Shown here: in pieces, positions 7,104-13,699 of the stretch
Numbering within the stretch: the first letter of the stretch is position 1
Layout: each line of letters opens with the position of its first letter
From: Thermoactinomyces sp. DSM 45891
Lineage (GTDB): Bacteria > Bacillota > Bacilli > Thermoactinomycetales > Thermoactinomycetaceae
Direction: 5' to 3'
Length of the DNA: 18,461 nt
Assembly: GCF_900119485.1 (NCBI RefSeq)
Contig: NZ_FPJZ01000011.1
Coordinates: 36,929 to 55,389, forward strand
Made by a program: the position numbers and the translations under genes
The notes under the pieces: generated by a model
What the model was told of the DNA's origin: nothing
Seen by the model: the letters and a program-made list of their open reading frames with translations, nothing else
Databases searched by the model: none

Positions 7104-7685
7104 TTGCAAGAGGATAAGCATTTGTTGGATAAAATCCGTCGACTTGTTGAGATAAACCCTGGACAGTTATCAGTAGAAGAGTATTTGACCGTAGCAAAGA
7201 TAATCAAAATGAGGAAACCTTGTAATATATTAATATTTGGTGTAGGGAAAGATAGTCAGTTATGGTCTGAACTAAATAAGAATGGTAAAACGGTTTTTAT
7301 TGAGGACAATCCAATATTTTTTAATCGTATAAAAGAGGAAATACCTAATATAGAGGTTGAGTTGGTAAAATACGGAACTAAAAGGAATCAATATATGGAA
7401 TTGTTGAATGATCATAAAAAGTTAGAGATGGATTTGCCTAAAGAAATTTTAACCAAAAAATGGGATATTATCTTTGTTGATGCGCCAGTGGGGTATAGCG
7501 ATGAAACACCTGGAAGAATGCAGAGTATTTATATGGCGTCATGGCTTGCTTCACAAAGCTATAATACTCACGTAATAGTGCATGACTGTGATCGGGAAGT
7601 TGAAAAAGTGTACTGTGATACTTTTTTTGCAGAAAAACATTTCCTATCAAATGTTATGAAATTAAGATTATATTTGGTTGTATAA
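7104..7685 (+). CDS. DUF579 (IRX15/GXM-like) polysaccharide O-methyltransferase
   Basis: This 193-residue protein carries all main blocks of the plant DUF579 family, which includes glucuronoxylan 4-O-methyltransferases. PCNILIFGVGKDSQLW (39-54) is the SAM-binding loop, followed by KTVFIEDN (62-69). WDIIFVDAPVGY (120-131), PGRMQSIYMAS (136-146) and THVIVHDCDREVE (155-167) follow. In plants the enzyme methylates glucuronic acid on xylan using SAM; here the acceptor is more likely a sugar of a surface glycan made with the adjacent glycosyltransferase (inference). AAAGGAGAG at 7088-7096 supports the TTG start at 7104. It ends 13 bp before the 60-bp palindrome, beyond which the recombinase converges. 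Confidence 0.82.
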   Translation: MQEDKHLLDKIRRLVEINPGQLSVEEYLTVAKIIKMRKPCNILIFGVGKDSQLWSELNKNGKTVFIEDNPIFFNRIKEEIPNIEVELVKYGTKRNQYMELLNDHKKLEMDLPKEILTKKWDIIFVDAPVGYSDETPGRMQSIYMASWLASQSYNTHVIVHDCDREVEKVYCDTFFAEKHFLSNVMKLRLYLVV

Positions 7686-7698
7686 TTCCCTATTTATA

Positions 7699-7758
7699 TT
7701 TTAGACATTAAAGAGCAATGGTTCTAGATCTAGAACCATTGCTCTTTAATGTCTAAAA
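7699..7758. repeat. Perfect 60-bp palindrome between convergent genes
   Basis: Bases 7699-7728 are exactly complementary to 7729-7758, with the centre at TCTAGA/TCTAGA and no spacer. It begins 13 bp after the methyltransferase stop and includes the last sense codon's neighbour and the TAG of the recombinase (7753-7755). As RNA it would make a very long hairpin on either strand, so it can act as a bidirectional terminator, but neither outer flank has a clear U-tract. Other gene ends in this window use shorter stems with 7-8-nt loops. Confidence 0.9.
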
Positions 7759-9255
7759 CAAATAAATCTCTACCCGGTCCTCATACACCAAAATCTCTCT
7801 TACAATCTGCCTTGTTAACTCCTTCTTATCTTCAAACGCAAGATTTTCTGCTTCCTTTAGGTAATATTCCGATGCCTGTTTAATCAGTTCAAATGAATTT
7901 TTCAAGCCTATCTGATCTAGTTGTTTCCCTTTTAACATAGCTAATTTCTCCGTCAAATGTTCCTCCTTTTGCTTTAGTTCTCGAATCTCAGCTCTAATCT
8001 CTTCTTCCAAATCGGGTTCTTCATTTAACAACTTAAACAACCTCTTTCTACCCGACTTGATCTTTGTTATCTCTTTTTCCATACGCTCTATCTCTACTTC
8101 ATCAAAAGATTTAAACATTTCGTCTCCGGCTAATTGTTCTGCTGCCGCTGAAATTTCATCAGGTTGATTCAGCCATGCTACGATTTGCTCCCAAACTTGT
8201 TGATCTAGCTCTTCACACTTAACCTTTCTACCACACCCTGAGTGTTTGGCTCCAGAGTAATTTTTTTTATCCGTATACTCTGCAACCTTCTTTCCCCAGT
8301 TTTTTGATACTCGTCCAGTCATCGTATTATGGCATTCCCCACATCGTAATAGCCCGCTCAATAGATATTGATTTTTGCTTTGCTTTGCCCACCTTCTTCT
8401 TGATTCGTCCAACAATCTTTGCGCATGAGAGAAGGTATCATCCTCTATGATTCTCGGGCAATTCATCCGTATCCACTCTTCTTTGGGTCTAATGCGGGCA
8501 GAAATACGATCCCTTGATCCCCTATGCCTATTAGCTAACATCCCTTCTGTATTCCAACGATTCTGATAAAATTCACCAATATATGCCTTATTTAGTAGGA
8601 TCTGTCGTACTACTTGCCTATGCCATATATTACTTCCTTTTTTCGTAGGAATTCCTCGTTCTGTTAAGTACTTCGCAATTCCGTTAATCCCTTGGATCTC
8701 ATTGGGAGTCGTAAACATATGAAAAATAAGCTTCACAACTCTTTCTTCTGCTTCATTCACAATAATTTGTTCTGTTTGCTTATCGTAGTCATATCCATAT
8801 ATCTGAAAATCCCGGAGAACACGTCCTTGCTTTGCCTTCGCACGTCTTCCTCTACTCATTCGTTCATTAATCTTTGCTTTTTCAAATTCTGAAATCGCCC
8901 CGCGCATGCTATAGAATAAATTTCCTTCCGGTGTTTTGGCATAATCTCCATTTATGAACACTAGATCTACATTACGCTTATCAAACTCATCTGTTATTAA
9001 TAGCTGATTCATCAGTTTGCGCGATAACCTGTCTGGATCAAGACAGATCACTTTCTTGATGAATCCATTCCGAACATCTTCTCTTAACTTACCTAATGCG
9101 GGTCTGTCCAGAAACTCGCCAGATATCCCTTCATCTATGTATTCCATCACTTCCGTAGTCATCGCTTTCTTCCGGCATTCCGACACCTGATCCTGAAGGC
9201 TGAACCCATGTTTCGCCTGTTCCTCGGTACTCACCCGTGCATAGATTCCGATCAA
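7753..9255 (-). CDS. SpoIVCA-like large serine site-specific recombinase
   Basis: A 500-residue serine recombinase, the same length as B. subtilis SpoIVCA, which excises the skin element from sigK in the mother cell. The resolvase domain (1-140) has Ser9 in YARVSTEEQ, CLDPDRLSRKLMNQLL (71-86) and MRGAISEFEKAKINER (117-132). The recombinase domain (about 160-270) includes IPTKKGSNIWHRQVVRQIL (202-220). The zinc ribbon (300-345) has NYSGAKHSGCGR and a coiled coil follows (385-445). Long stretches match SpoIVCA from memory. Oddity: the ribbon has Cys305, Cys308 and Cys341, but the third ligand position (YTC in SpoIVCA) is Asp329. I start at TTG 9255 because GAAGGGAG lies 10 nt upstream and the family begins M(I)xIYxRVS; an in-frame TTG at 9285 is possible. 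Whether it is active, and on what site, is unknown. Confidence 0.9.
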   Translation of the reverse strand: MIGIYARVSTEEQAKHGFSLQDQVSECRKKAMTTEVMEYIDEGISGEFLDRPALGKLREDVRNGFIKKVICLDPDRLSRKLMNQLLITDEFDKRNVDLVFINGDYAKTPEGNLFYSMRGAISEFEKAKINERMSRGRRAKAKQGRVLRDFQIYGYDYDKQTEQIIVNEAEERVVKLIFHMFTTPNEIQGINGIAKYLTERGIPTKKGSNIWHRQVVRQILLNKAYIGEFYQNRWNTEGMLANRHRGSRDRISARIRPKEEWIRMNCPRIIEDDTFSHAQRLLDESRRRWAKQSKNQYLLSGLLRCGECHNTMTGRVSKNWGKKVAEYTDKKNYSGAKHSGCGRKVKCEELDQQVWEQIVAWLNQPDEISAAAEQLAGDEMFKSFDEVEIERMEKEITKIKSGRKRLFKLLNEEPDLEEEIRAEIRELKQKEEHLTEKLAMLKGKQLDQIGLKNSFELIKQASEYYLKEAENLAFEDKKELTRQIVREILVYEDRVEIYLF

Positions 9256-9352
9256 TGTTGATATGCTCCCTTCTATATAAATCAATAAGGTATTGATAAC
9301 TATTCAACCTGGTTTGATGCGCATAATCTCCTTTAATCATCATCACATGCAT
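9131..9352 (-). CDS. Possible small leader ORF overlapping the recombinase start
   Basis: A 73-codon frame starts at ATG 9352, with GGGGGTG about 6 nt upstream, and overlaps the recombinase N-terminus in another frame by 125 bp. Its first 37 residues (GDYAHQTRLNSYQYLIDLY and so on) are outside the recombinase and look protein-like; the overlapped part is low-quality and likely a by-product. The transcription start predicted from the promoter at 9368-9396 falls only about 10 nt before this ATG, so the leader would be nearly leaderless. It may be a leader ORF controlling recombinase translation, or nothing. Confidence 0.25.
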   Translation of the reverse strand: MHVMMIKGDYAHQTRLNSYQYLIDLYRREHINIDRNLCTGEYRGTGETWVQPSGSGVGMPEESDDYGSDGIHR

Positions 9353-9367
9353 CTTAGCACCCCCTGA

Positions 9368-9396
9368 TACATAGGTATGCCAACACTGCTTGTCAA
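9368..9396 (-). promoter_or_regulatory. Sigma-A-type promoter upstream of the recombinase
   Basis: On minus, a perfect TTGACA (9391-9396) is followed after 17 bp by TATGTA (9368-9373). The predicted start near 9361 leaves a leader of about 105 nt before the recombinase TTG. SpoIVCA in B. subtilis is made from a sporulation (sigma-E) promoter, so a vegetative-type promoter here would be a difference. Confidence 0.65.
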
Positions 9397-9503
9397 TTTG
9401 AACAGGTTTAAGAAAGAAATTATGCTACGAGAGCTTCTTAAATAGGTAATGGAGACGGAATGAGCTTGACCCTTTAGATGAGTGTGTACTAGTAACTGCA
9501 AAT

Positions 9504-9526
9504 AGATAGCGCGCGGGCTATCTTTC
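9504..9526 (+). terminator. Short hairpin with T-tract
   Basis: AGATAGC (9504-9510) pairs with GCTATCT (9517-9523) around a GC-rich 6-nt loop, followed by only three T residues. No plus-strand gene leads into it, so a terminator role is weakly supported. Confidence 0.3.
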
Positions 9527-9536
9527 CCACCTCAAA

Positions 9537-9561
9537 CAAAAAAGCCCCCGGATTGGGAGCT
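9537..9561 (-). terminator. Intrinsic terminator of the 33-residue peptide gene
   Basis: On minus, AGCTCCC (9561-9555) pairs with GGGGGCT (9549-9543), loop 5 nt, one G-T pair, followed directly by a run of six T. It lies about 40 bp after the TAG of the peptide gene. Confidence 0.8.
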
Positions 9562-9600
9562 ATGTATCGATACCTGTCGATTCTTTGTTGATCGGACCTA

Positions 9601-9702
9601 CTACGCGAACAAACTACCGATGAGTGAAGCGAGAGAACTTACAGCTTTCACGACATCTCCAACGGATGAAACAATTTTTGATATAAGTTCAAAAATTTCC
9701 AA
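9601..9702 (-). CDS. 33-residue amphipathic hydrophobic peptide
   Basis: TTG 9702 is preceded by AAAGGGG, with 9 nt spacing, and the frame runs to TAG 9601-9603. The peptide begins MEIFELISKIV and ends SSLASLIGSLFA. It has no cysteine, only two Lys against three acidic residues, and hydrophobic residues at helix-like spacing, so it should form an amphipathic helix. It has its own promoter (9747-9775) and a good intrinsic terminator (9537-9561), which together argue that it is a real gene. Its size and character resemble phenol-soluble modulins, leaderless bacteriocins and type I toxin peptides, but I cannot assign it. It is too short for ordinary gene callers. Confidence 0.65.
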   Translation of the reverse strand: MEIFELISKIVSSVGDVVKAVSSLASLIGSLFA

Positions 9703-9746
9703 ATTTATTTTCCCCTTTCATTTTTAAATTATATTTCACTAGATAT

Positions 9747-9775
9747 ATTATTAAGTATTTTTAACATAATTGCAA
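9747..9775 (-). promoter_or_regulatory. Promoter of the small peptide gene
   Basis: On minus, TTGCAA (9770-9775) and AATAAT (9747-9752) are 17 bp apart, in an A/T-rich stretch. The predicted start gives a leader of about 35 nt to TTG 9702. Confidence 0.5.
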
Positions 9776-9907
9776 CTAATATTTTAGATGAATAAAATTA
9801 TATACTAACAAACAAAAAAAGATCCAAAAGCTACCAAGAAATTGAGAGCAAAAGAGTGTATAATGAAAATAAGACTAATGAACTATACAGGATGGAGATG
9901 GGAGACT

Positions 9908-10063
9908 ATGTTAAATACCATTGGCAAGATAGTGATTACTGTATTTGTAGTTATGATCCCATACGCATCTGCTATATCTGTATTTATACAAGAAACAGCT
10001 CAAGAACATCATGAAGAAACAACCACAGTAGAACATCCAAACATACCAAATAAATCCCTCTAA
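9908..10063 (+). CDS. Small single-pass membrane protein of unknown function
   Basis: From ATG 9908 the frame encodes 51 residues: a short N-terminus (MLNTIGK), one hydrophobic segment at about 8-27 (IVITVFVVMIPYASAISVFI), and a polar tail rich in Glu, His and Thr (EHHEETTTVEH). GGAG occurs at 9893-9896 and GGGAG at 9900-9904; the first is better spaced. The same frame is open upstream to TTG 9842 and contains ATG 9863, so a longer start is possible. I do not recognise it. It is divergent from the 33-residue peptide gene 200 bp away. Confidence 0.45.
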   Translation: MLNTIGKIVITVFVVMIPYASAISVFIQETAQEHHEETTTVEHPNIPNKSL

Positions 10064-10152
10064 GAACAAATAGGACTCACGATACCAACAATTTGGAAAT
10101 ACCATATCAATGAAAATCGGCTTGCATTATGGCAAGAACAGGAGTATATATC
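10064..10152 (+). other. Possible eroded coding sequence
   Basis: In one plus frame this reads IGLTIPTIWKYHINENRLAL, then WQEQEYIS, without a start or ribosome binding site, and runs straight into the terminator stem. It has the flavour of a helix-turn-helix recognition segment but is too short to assign. It may be the tail of a decayed gene or chance. Confidence 0.15.
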
Positions 10153-10194
10153 AAGACGAGGACTTTCCACTGAGCTGGAAAGTCCTCGTCTTTT
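10153..10194. terminator. Bidirectional hairpin terminator
   Basis: AAGACGAGGACTTTCC (10153-10168) and its exact complement (10177-10192) form a perfect 16-bp stem around an 8-nt loop. The plus strand ends in TTTT (10191-10194). It separates the small membrane protein gene from the racemase gene (minus). Confidence 0.85.
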
Positions 10195-10295
10195 CAAGCG
10201 GACACCTAATATACCTTTACCGGGAGTTGTTTTCCTAACTCAAGTCCGTATTCATGTGAGGGATCGATAAAGCCCCTTCCCGTATAACTTCTACG

Positions 10296-11009
10296 TCATA
10301 TGGACACTGGTTGTTTTAATCCCAATGCTAACTCTACCGCATTACTAGCATGTAGCATGGTGGAATCAAAAATAGGGATGTCTATATCAGCCGCCTTAAT
10401 TAGTAACGGAATCTCCGTACAGCCTAAGATAACTCCTTCTGCACCTAAGGCTATTAACTTCTCAACAACCGTCAAATATTTCTGTTTGGAGCCTTCCAGT
10501 ATTCGTCCTTTACATAGTTCTTCAAAAATAATATCGTGTATTACTTGACGATCTTCAGCAGATGGAACAATTACTTCAATTCCATATTTTTTCTCCATAA
10601 TCTCGCGATAGAAAGGTTGTTCCATCGTGAACTTGGTTGCCAGCAAGCCCACCTTTTTTAGTTGGCTTACTTGAATTGCCTCTGCTGTTACGTCCACAAT
10701 GTGCAGCAATGGAATGGAAATAGCCTCTTGAACCTGAGGTGCAACGATATGCATGGTGTTGGTAGCAATTAAGATAACATCCGCTCCTGATCTTTCTAAT
10801 TGCACAGCTGCATTAGCCAAAATAGCGGCACTTTCATCCCATTTCCCTTGTTTTTGCAATTGAACTATCTCTTCAAAGTTTAAGGAGTATAAGATACAAG
10901 AAGAGGAATGAAGACCTCCTAATTTTTTATTAGTAAGTTGGTTGAATTGCTTATAGTAAAGAAGAGAAGATTCCCAACTCATACCACCGATTAATCCAAT
11001 TGTTTTCAT
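10296..11009 (-). CDS. Aspartate/glutamate racemase family protein (YgeA/RacX type)
   Basis: This is a 237-residue PLP-independent amino-acid racemase, cytosolic. It opens with KTIGLIGGMSWESSLLYY (2-19), has IATNTMH with Thr83 in the position of the first catalytic Cys, and GCTEIPLL with Cys197 as the second catalytic residue. The Thr83/Cys197 pair at these very positions is what is described for the E. coli YgeA L-Asp/Glu-specific racemase. Classical aspartate racemases have two Cys. D-amino acids from such enzymes can feed peptidoglycan remodelling or spore-related signalling; which applies is unknown. AAGGAG lies 6-7 nt before ATG 11009, so I reject the 18-codon upstream extension. It is a single-gene unit ended by the hairpin at 10153-10194. 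Confidence 0.9.
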   Translation of the reverse strand: MKTIGLIGGMSWESSLLYYKQFNQLTNKKLGGLHSSSCILYSLNFEEIVQLQKQGKWDESAAILANAAVQLERSGADVILIATNTMHIVAPQVQEAISIPLLHIVDVTAEAIQVSQLKKVGLLATKFTMEQPFYREIMEKKYGIEVIVPSAEDRQVIHDIIFEELCKGRILEGSKQKYLTVVEKLIALGAEGVILGCTEIPLLIKAADIDIPIFDSTMLHASNAVELALGLKQPVSI

Positions 11010-11417
11010 ATGTGCTCCTTTATAAATGTCTACTACTAACGTTTTTTGTGCAGAATTTCGCACCTACACGTTGTAACCGACATATATGTGCGCTTCGGCA
11101 CTCTCGTTTCCCAGATATTTTACCATAATTTACTCTTGCAAGTATGCAAAAGCATGCTGAATGAAAATAGGTTTATAATATAAGTGTCGCCAAAGGAAAC
11201 TATACTAGCCTTCGAAATCATCCCTTATTTTTTACTATGTATGTTTATATTATGAATGAAGGGTTTATTAAACAATATAGCTCAAATGCATTATTTCTAT
11301 GTTGATAATCCAAACGAAATCATGCGGAACTTTTCTGGATATGAAATGTTAGCAAAATGTAAAAACTGCTTTTGTAAGATAGTCAGCTAGAGTAGTCGTT
11401 TCTGAAAAGAAATCCAC
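11010..11417. other. Gene-poor stretch between divergent racemase and potassium operon
   Basis: The racemase promoter should lie here on minus; TAAAAT near 11120 has no good -35 at 16-18 bp, so I call none. On plus, ATG 11256 opens a 44-codon frame to TAG 11388-11390 with a Cys-containing tail (AKCKNCFCKIVS), but it has no ribosome binding site. The rest shows A/T-rich DNA without recognisable genes. Confidence 0.3.
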
Positions 11418-11447
11418 TTTACCCGACTCTTGTTTATGGACTATAAT
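11418..11447 (+). promoter_or_regulatory. Promoter for the ktr operon leader
   Basis: TTTACC (11418-11423) and a perfect TATAAT (11442-11447) are 18 bp apart. The predicted start near 11454 gives a leader of about 170 nt before the KtrB-type gene. Confidence 0.55.
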
Positions 11448-11478
11448 GGTTAGTATATGAATACATTTGAAATCGGAG

Positions 11479-11545
11479 GAGTCTGTCATACAAGGTACTT
11501 TTCTGCCTATTTTAGGTAGTGGGTCTTGCATGTCAGACTCTTTTT
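11479..11545 (+). promoter_or_regulatory. Structured leader with terminator-like hairpin upstream of the ktr operon
   Basis: GAGTCTGTCATACAAG (11479-11494) pairs with 11525-11540, 14 of 16 positions, one T-T and one A-C mismatch. Inside, across an internal loop, CTGCCTA (11503-11509) pairs with TAGGTAG (11513-11519) around TTT. Five T follow at 11541-11545. The 3' arm can pair alternatively with GGGTCT at 11521-11526 to form a short terminator. It lies between promoter and start codon, so it may be an attenuator or riboswitch, or end a small RNA of about 90 nt. It does not contain the c-di-AMP (ydaO) riboswitch sequences I know. Confidence 0.5.
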
Positions 11546-11623
11546 GCGTATGTAAGATGGGAAGTGATAAATACTACTATATGTCGATGCTATATGCCAT
11601 TTTAATGATAAGGATGTTTAATT

Positions 11624-12961
11624 ATGAATCAAAAAAGAAAATATTGGAGTCCACCAAGGATATTAGTAGCAGGCTTTTTCTTAATCATTTTTATGGGTTC
11701 ATTTCTTCTTACCTTACCCCTAGCCACAAAAGACGGACAAGGACTTGCTTGGATTGATTCTCTATTTACCGCTACTTCGGCTACATGCGTAACAGGTCTT
11801 GTCGTAGTGGATACAGGGGATACCTTTACTCTCTTCGGACAGATGGTTATCTTAATCCTTATCCTTGTAGGCGGGCTGGGCTTTATGACATTTGCTACCT
11901 TTTTTGCGGTTCTATTAGGGAAACGGGTTTCGTTTCAGGACCGTTTATTATTGCAAGAAGCACTAAACAAATCATCAGTAGAAGGTATTGTTAGTTTAGT
12001 AAAGCGGATCGTTCTCTTTGCTTTTATTATACAGGCGATAGGAGCTATCTTGTTAACAATACGATTTGTCAGTGATATGCCCCTAGATAGGGCACTTTAT
12101 TTCGGCATTTTCCACTCCATCTCTAATTTTAATAATGCAGGATTCGATATAATGGGAAGTTTTCAAGGGTTTACTGGGTATGTTAGTGATCCCTACGTGA
12201 GCATCATTCTTTGCACCCTTATTTTCTTGGGTGGCATTGGCTTTATTGTACTGAATGAGTTGTACGAATACCGTCAAACAAAGCGAATTTCGTTGCATAG
12301 CAAGATGGTTTTGGTAGTCAGTATTGCCTTGATCCTTATAGGAACGATCTTCCTGTTTTTATTTGAATATACAAATCCTAAGACATTACAACCTCTTTCT
12401 GGTACAGGAAAAGTAGTTAGTTCCTTTTATCAAGCCATTACACCACGTACTGCTGGATCTAATACTCTAAACATCCCCGATCTCACCCAATCATCGATAC
12501 TTCTCATGATCGTTCTGATGTTCATAGGAGCTTCTCCAGGATCAACAGGTGGTGGAATTAAAACCAGTACCTTCTCCGTTCTACTAGGGGCTGTGAAGTC
12601 GCAGATTAAAGGAAAGGAAGACGTTACTTTCTATAGGCGACGAATCCCGTATGATTTGATCTATCGTTCATTAGCAGTAGCAAGTTGTGGGTTTGCCATT
12701 GTAGTAGGTGTCGCGATGCTTTTGACTATTACAGAAAAAGGCAATGACTTTTTGATGATTTTATTTGAAGCTACCTCTGCTTTTGGGACAGTTGGCTTAT
12801 CCATGGGACTAACCCCAAACCTATCCATAGCTGGGAAAATGATTATTATTTTTACCATGTTTGCTGGACGAGTAGGTATACTGACGATCGCTTTTGCATT
12901 GGCTCAAAATCGCAAGCGTGATCCCTATCGCTATCCAGAAGGCAATATCATGATCGGATAA
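11624..12961 (+). CDS. KtrB-type potassium uptake protein (TrkH/KtrB family)
   Basis: This 445-residue integral membrane protein is the K+-conducting subunit of a Ktr system. All four pore repeats are visible with their filter glycines: TSATCVTGL (51-59), SNFNNAGFD (about 167-175), ITPRTAGSN (about 272-280) and TSAFGTVGLSMG (about 384-395). The intramembrane gate loop typical of KtrB, GASPGSTGGGIKT, follows the third repeat (about 302-314). The length and the lack of the extra N-terminal helices of TrkH favour KtrB/KtrD. AAGGAT lies before ATG 11624. The regulatory subunit gene follows after 28 bp. The order B then A is the reverse of B. subtilis ktrAB. Confidence 0.93.
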   Translation: MNQKRKYWSPPRILVAGFFLIIFMGSFLLTLPLATKDGQGLAWIDSLFTATSATCVTGLVVVDTGDTFTLFGQMVILILILVGGLGFMTFATFFAVLLGKRVSFQDRLLLQEALNKSSVEGIVSLVKRIVLFAFIIQAIGAILLTIRFVSDMPLDRALYFGIFHSISNFNNAGFDIMGSFQGFTGYVSDPYVSIILCTLIFLGGIGFIVLNELYEYRQTKRISLHSKMVLVVSIALILIGTIFLFLFEYTNPKTLQPLSGTGKVVSSFYQAITPRTAGSNTLNIPDLTQSSILLMIVLMFIGASPGSTGGGIKTSTFSVLLGAVKSQIKGKEDVTFYRRRIPYDLIYRSLAVASCGFAIVVGVAMLLTITEKGNDFLMILFEATSAFGTVGLSMGLTPNLSIAGKMIIIFTMFAGRVGILTIAFALAQNRKRDPYRYPEGNIMIG

Positions 12962-12989
12962 CATCAGAAGCAGAAAAAGGAGATCTTTC

Positions 12990-13646
12990 ATGCAAGAAAA
13001 AAACTATGCAGTGATCGGATTAGGTCGTTTTGGATCAAGTGTCGCAACCACTTTATATCGAGAGGGAAATGAAGTATTAGCAATTGATATCTATGAATCT
13101 CCTATTGAAGAGTTAGTAAATCAAGTTTCTCACACAGTGATCGCTGATTCTACAGATGAAGAAACTCTTAAAGCGATCGGAATCCGAAGCTTCGATACTG
13201 TCATTGTCGCAATAGGCGATGATATTCAAGCAAGTATCTTAACCGTACTCGTGTTAAAAGAATTGGGAATCAACTATGTTGTGGCAAAAGCATTAAATAG
13301 GCGTCATGCTCAAGTGCTATACAAGATTGGTGCAGATATGGTCGTCTTTCCCGAGCGCGATATGGGAGAACGAGTTGCACATCATCTTATGTCGCCCAAT
13401 GTACTTAATTTTCTTAAGCTCGATCATGACTATAGCATCGAAGAAGTAAAAGTCCCTCGTTGTATGGTCGATTTAAATCTACGTGAAATCGACTTACGTG
13501 TTAAATACAATCTAAACGTAATTGCTATTCGAACTGGAGAGGAAATCGATATTTCTCCGAATCCGGCGAAAGTCCTTGGAGCAGAAGATGTATTGGTAGT
13601 GGTTGGTGCAAATCAGGACTTGGATAAGTTTACCGATTTGGCATAA
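12990..13646 (+). CDS. KtrA-type RCK regulatory subunit of potassium uptake
   Basis: This 218-residue cytosolic protein forms the octameric gating ring of Ktr systems. The RCK_N Rossmann fold starts YAVIGLGRFGSSVA (GxGxxG at 10-15), with the ribose-binding acid in LAIDIYE, then VIADSTDEETL. The RCK_C domain (about 138-218) includes VDLNLREIDLRVKYNLNVIA and ends at DVLVVVGANQDL. The N domain of KtrA binds ATP/ADP and the C domain binds c-di-AMP in Firmicutes, closing the channel; this is family knowledge. AAAAAGGAGA lies before ATG 12990. It lies in one operon with the KtrB-type gene and the antiporter. Confidence 0.93.
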   Translation: MQEKNYAVIGLGRFGSSVATTLYREGNEVLAIDIYESPIEELVNQVSHTVIADSTDEETLKAIGIRSFDTVIVAIGDDIQASILTVLVLKELGINYVVAKALNRRHAQVLYKIGADMVVFPERDMGERVAHHLMSPNVLNFLKLDHDYSIEEVKVPRCMVDLNLREIDLRVKYNLNVIAIRTGEEIDISPNPAKVLGAEDVLVVVGANQDLDKFTDLA

Positions 13647-13699
13647 TGGATCTTTCGCCGTCTGTGTTATTTTCTTTAACTTTGAATCGAGGTGTACAT

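Noticed and set aside
9368..11009. Search for the N-terminal half of sigK on the far side of the recombinase
   Set aside because: No LRLVAHIVKK-like or other sigma region 2 sequence was seen on minus there, so an intact split sigK is not supported within the window.
11467..11757. 96-codon frame across the ktr leader and start of the KtrB gene
   Set aside because: It begins inside the structured leader without a start signal and overlaps the KtrB-type gene in another frame.
13646..13699. Upstream start for the antiporter (TAATG overlap with KtrA)
   Set aside because: No ribosome binding site, and the extra 18 residues are not part of the family's usual N-terminus, whereas ATG 13700 has GAGGTG.
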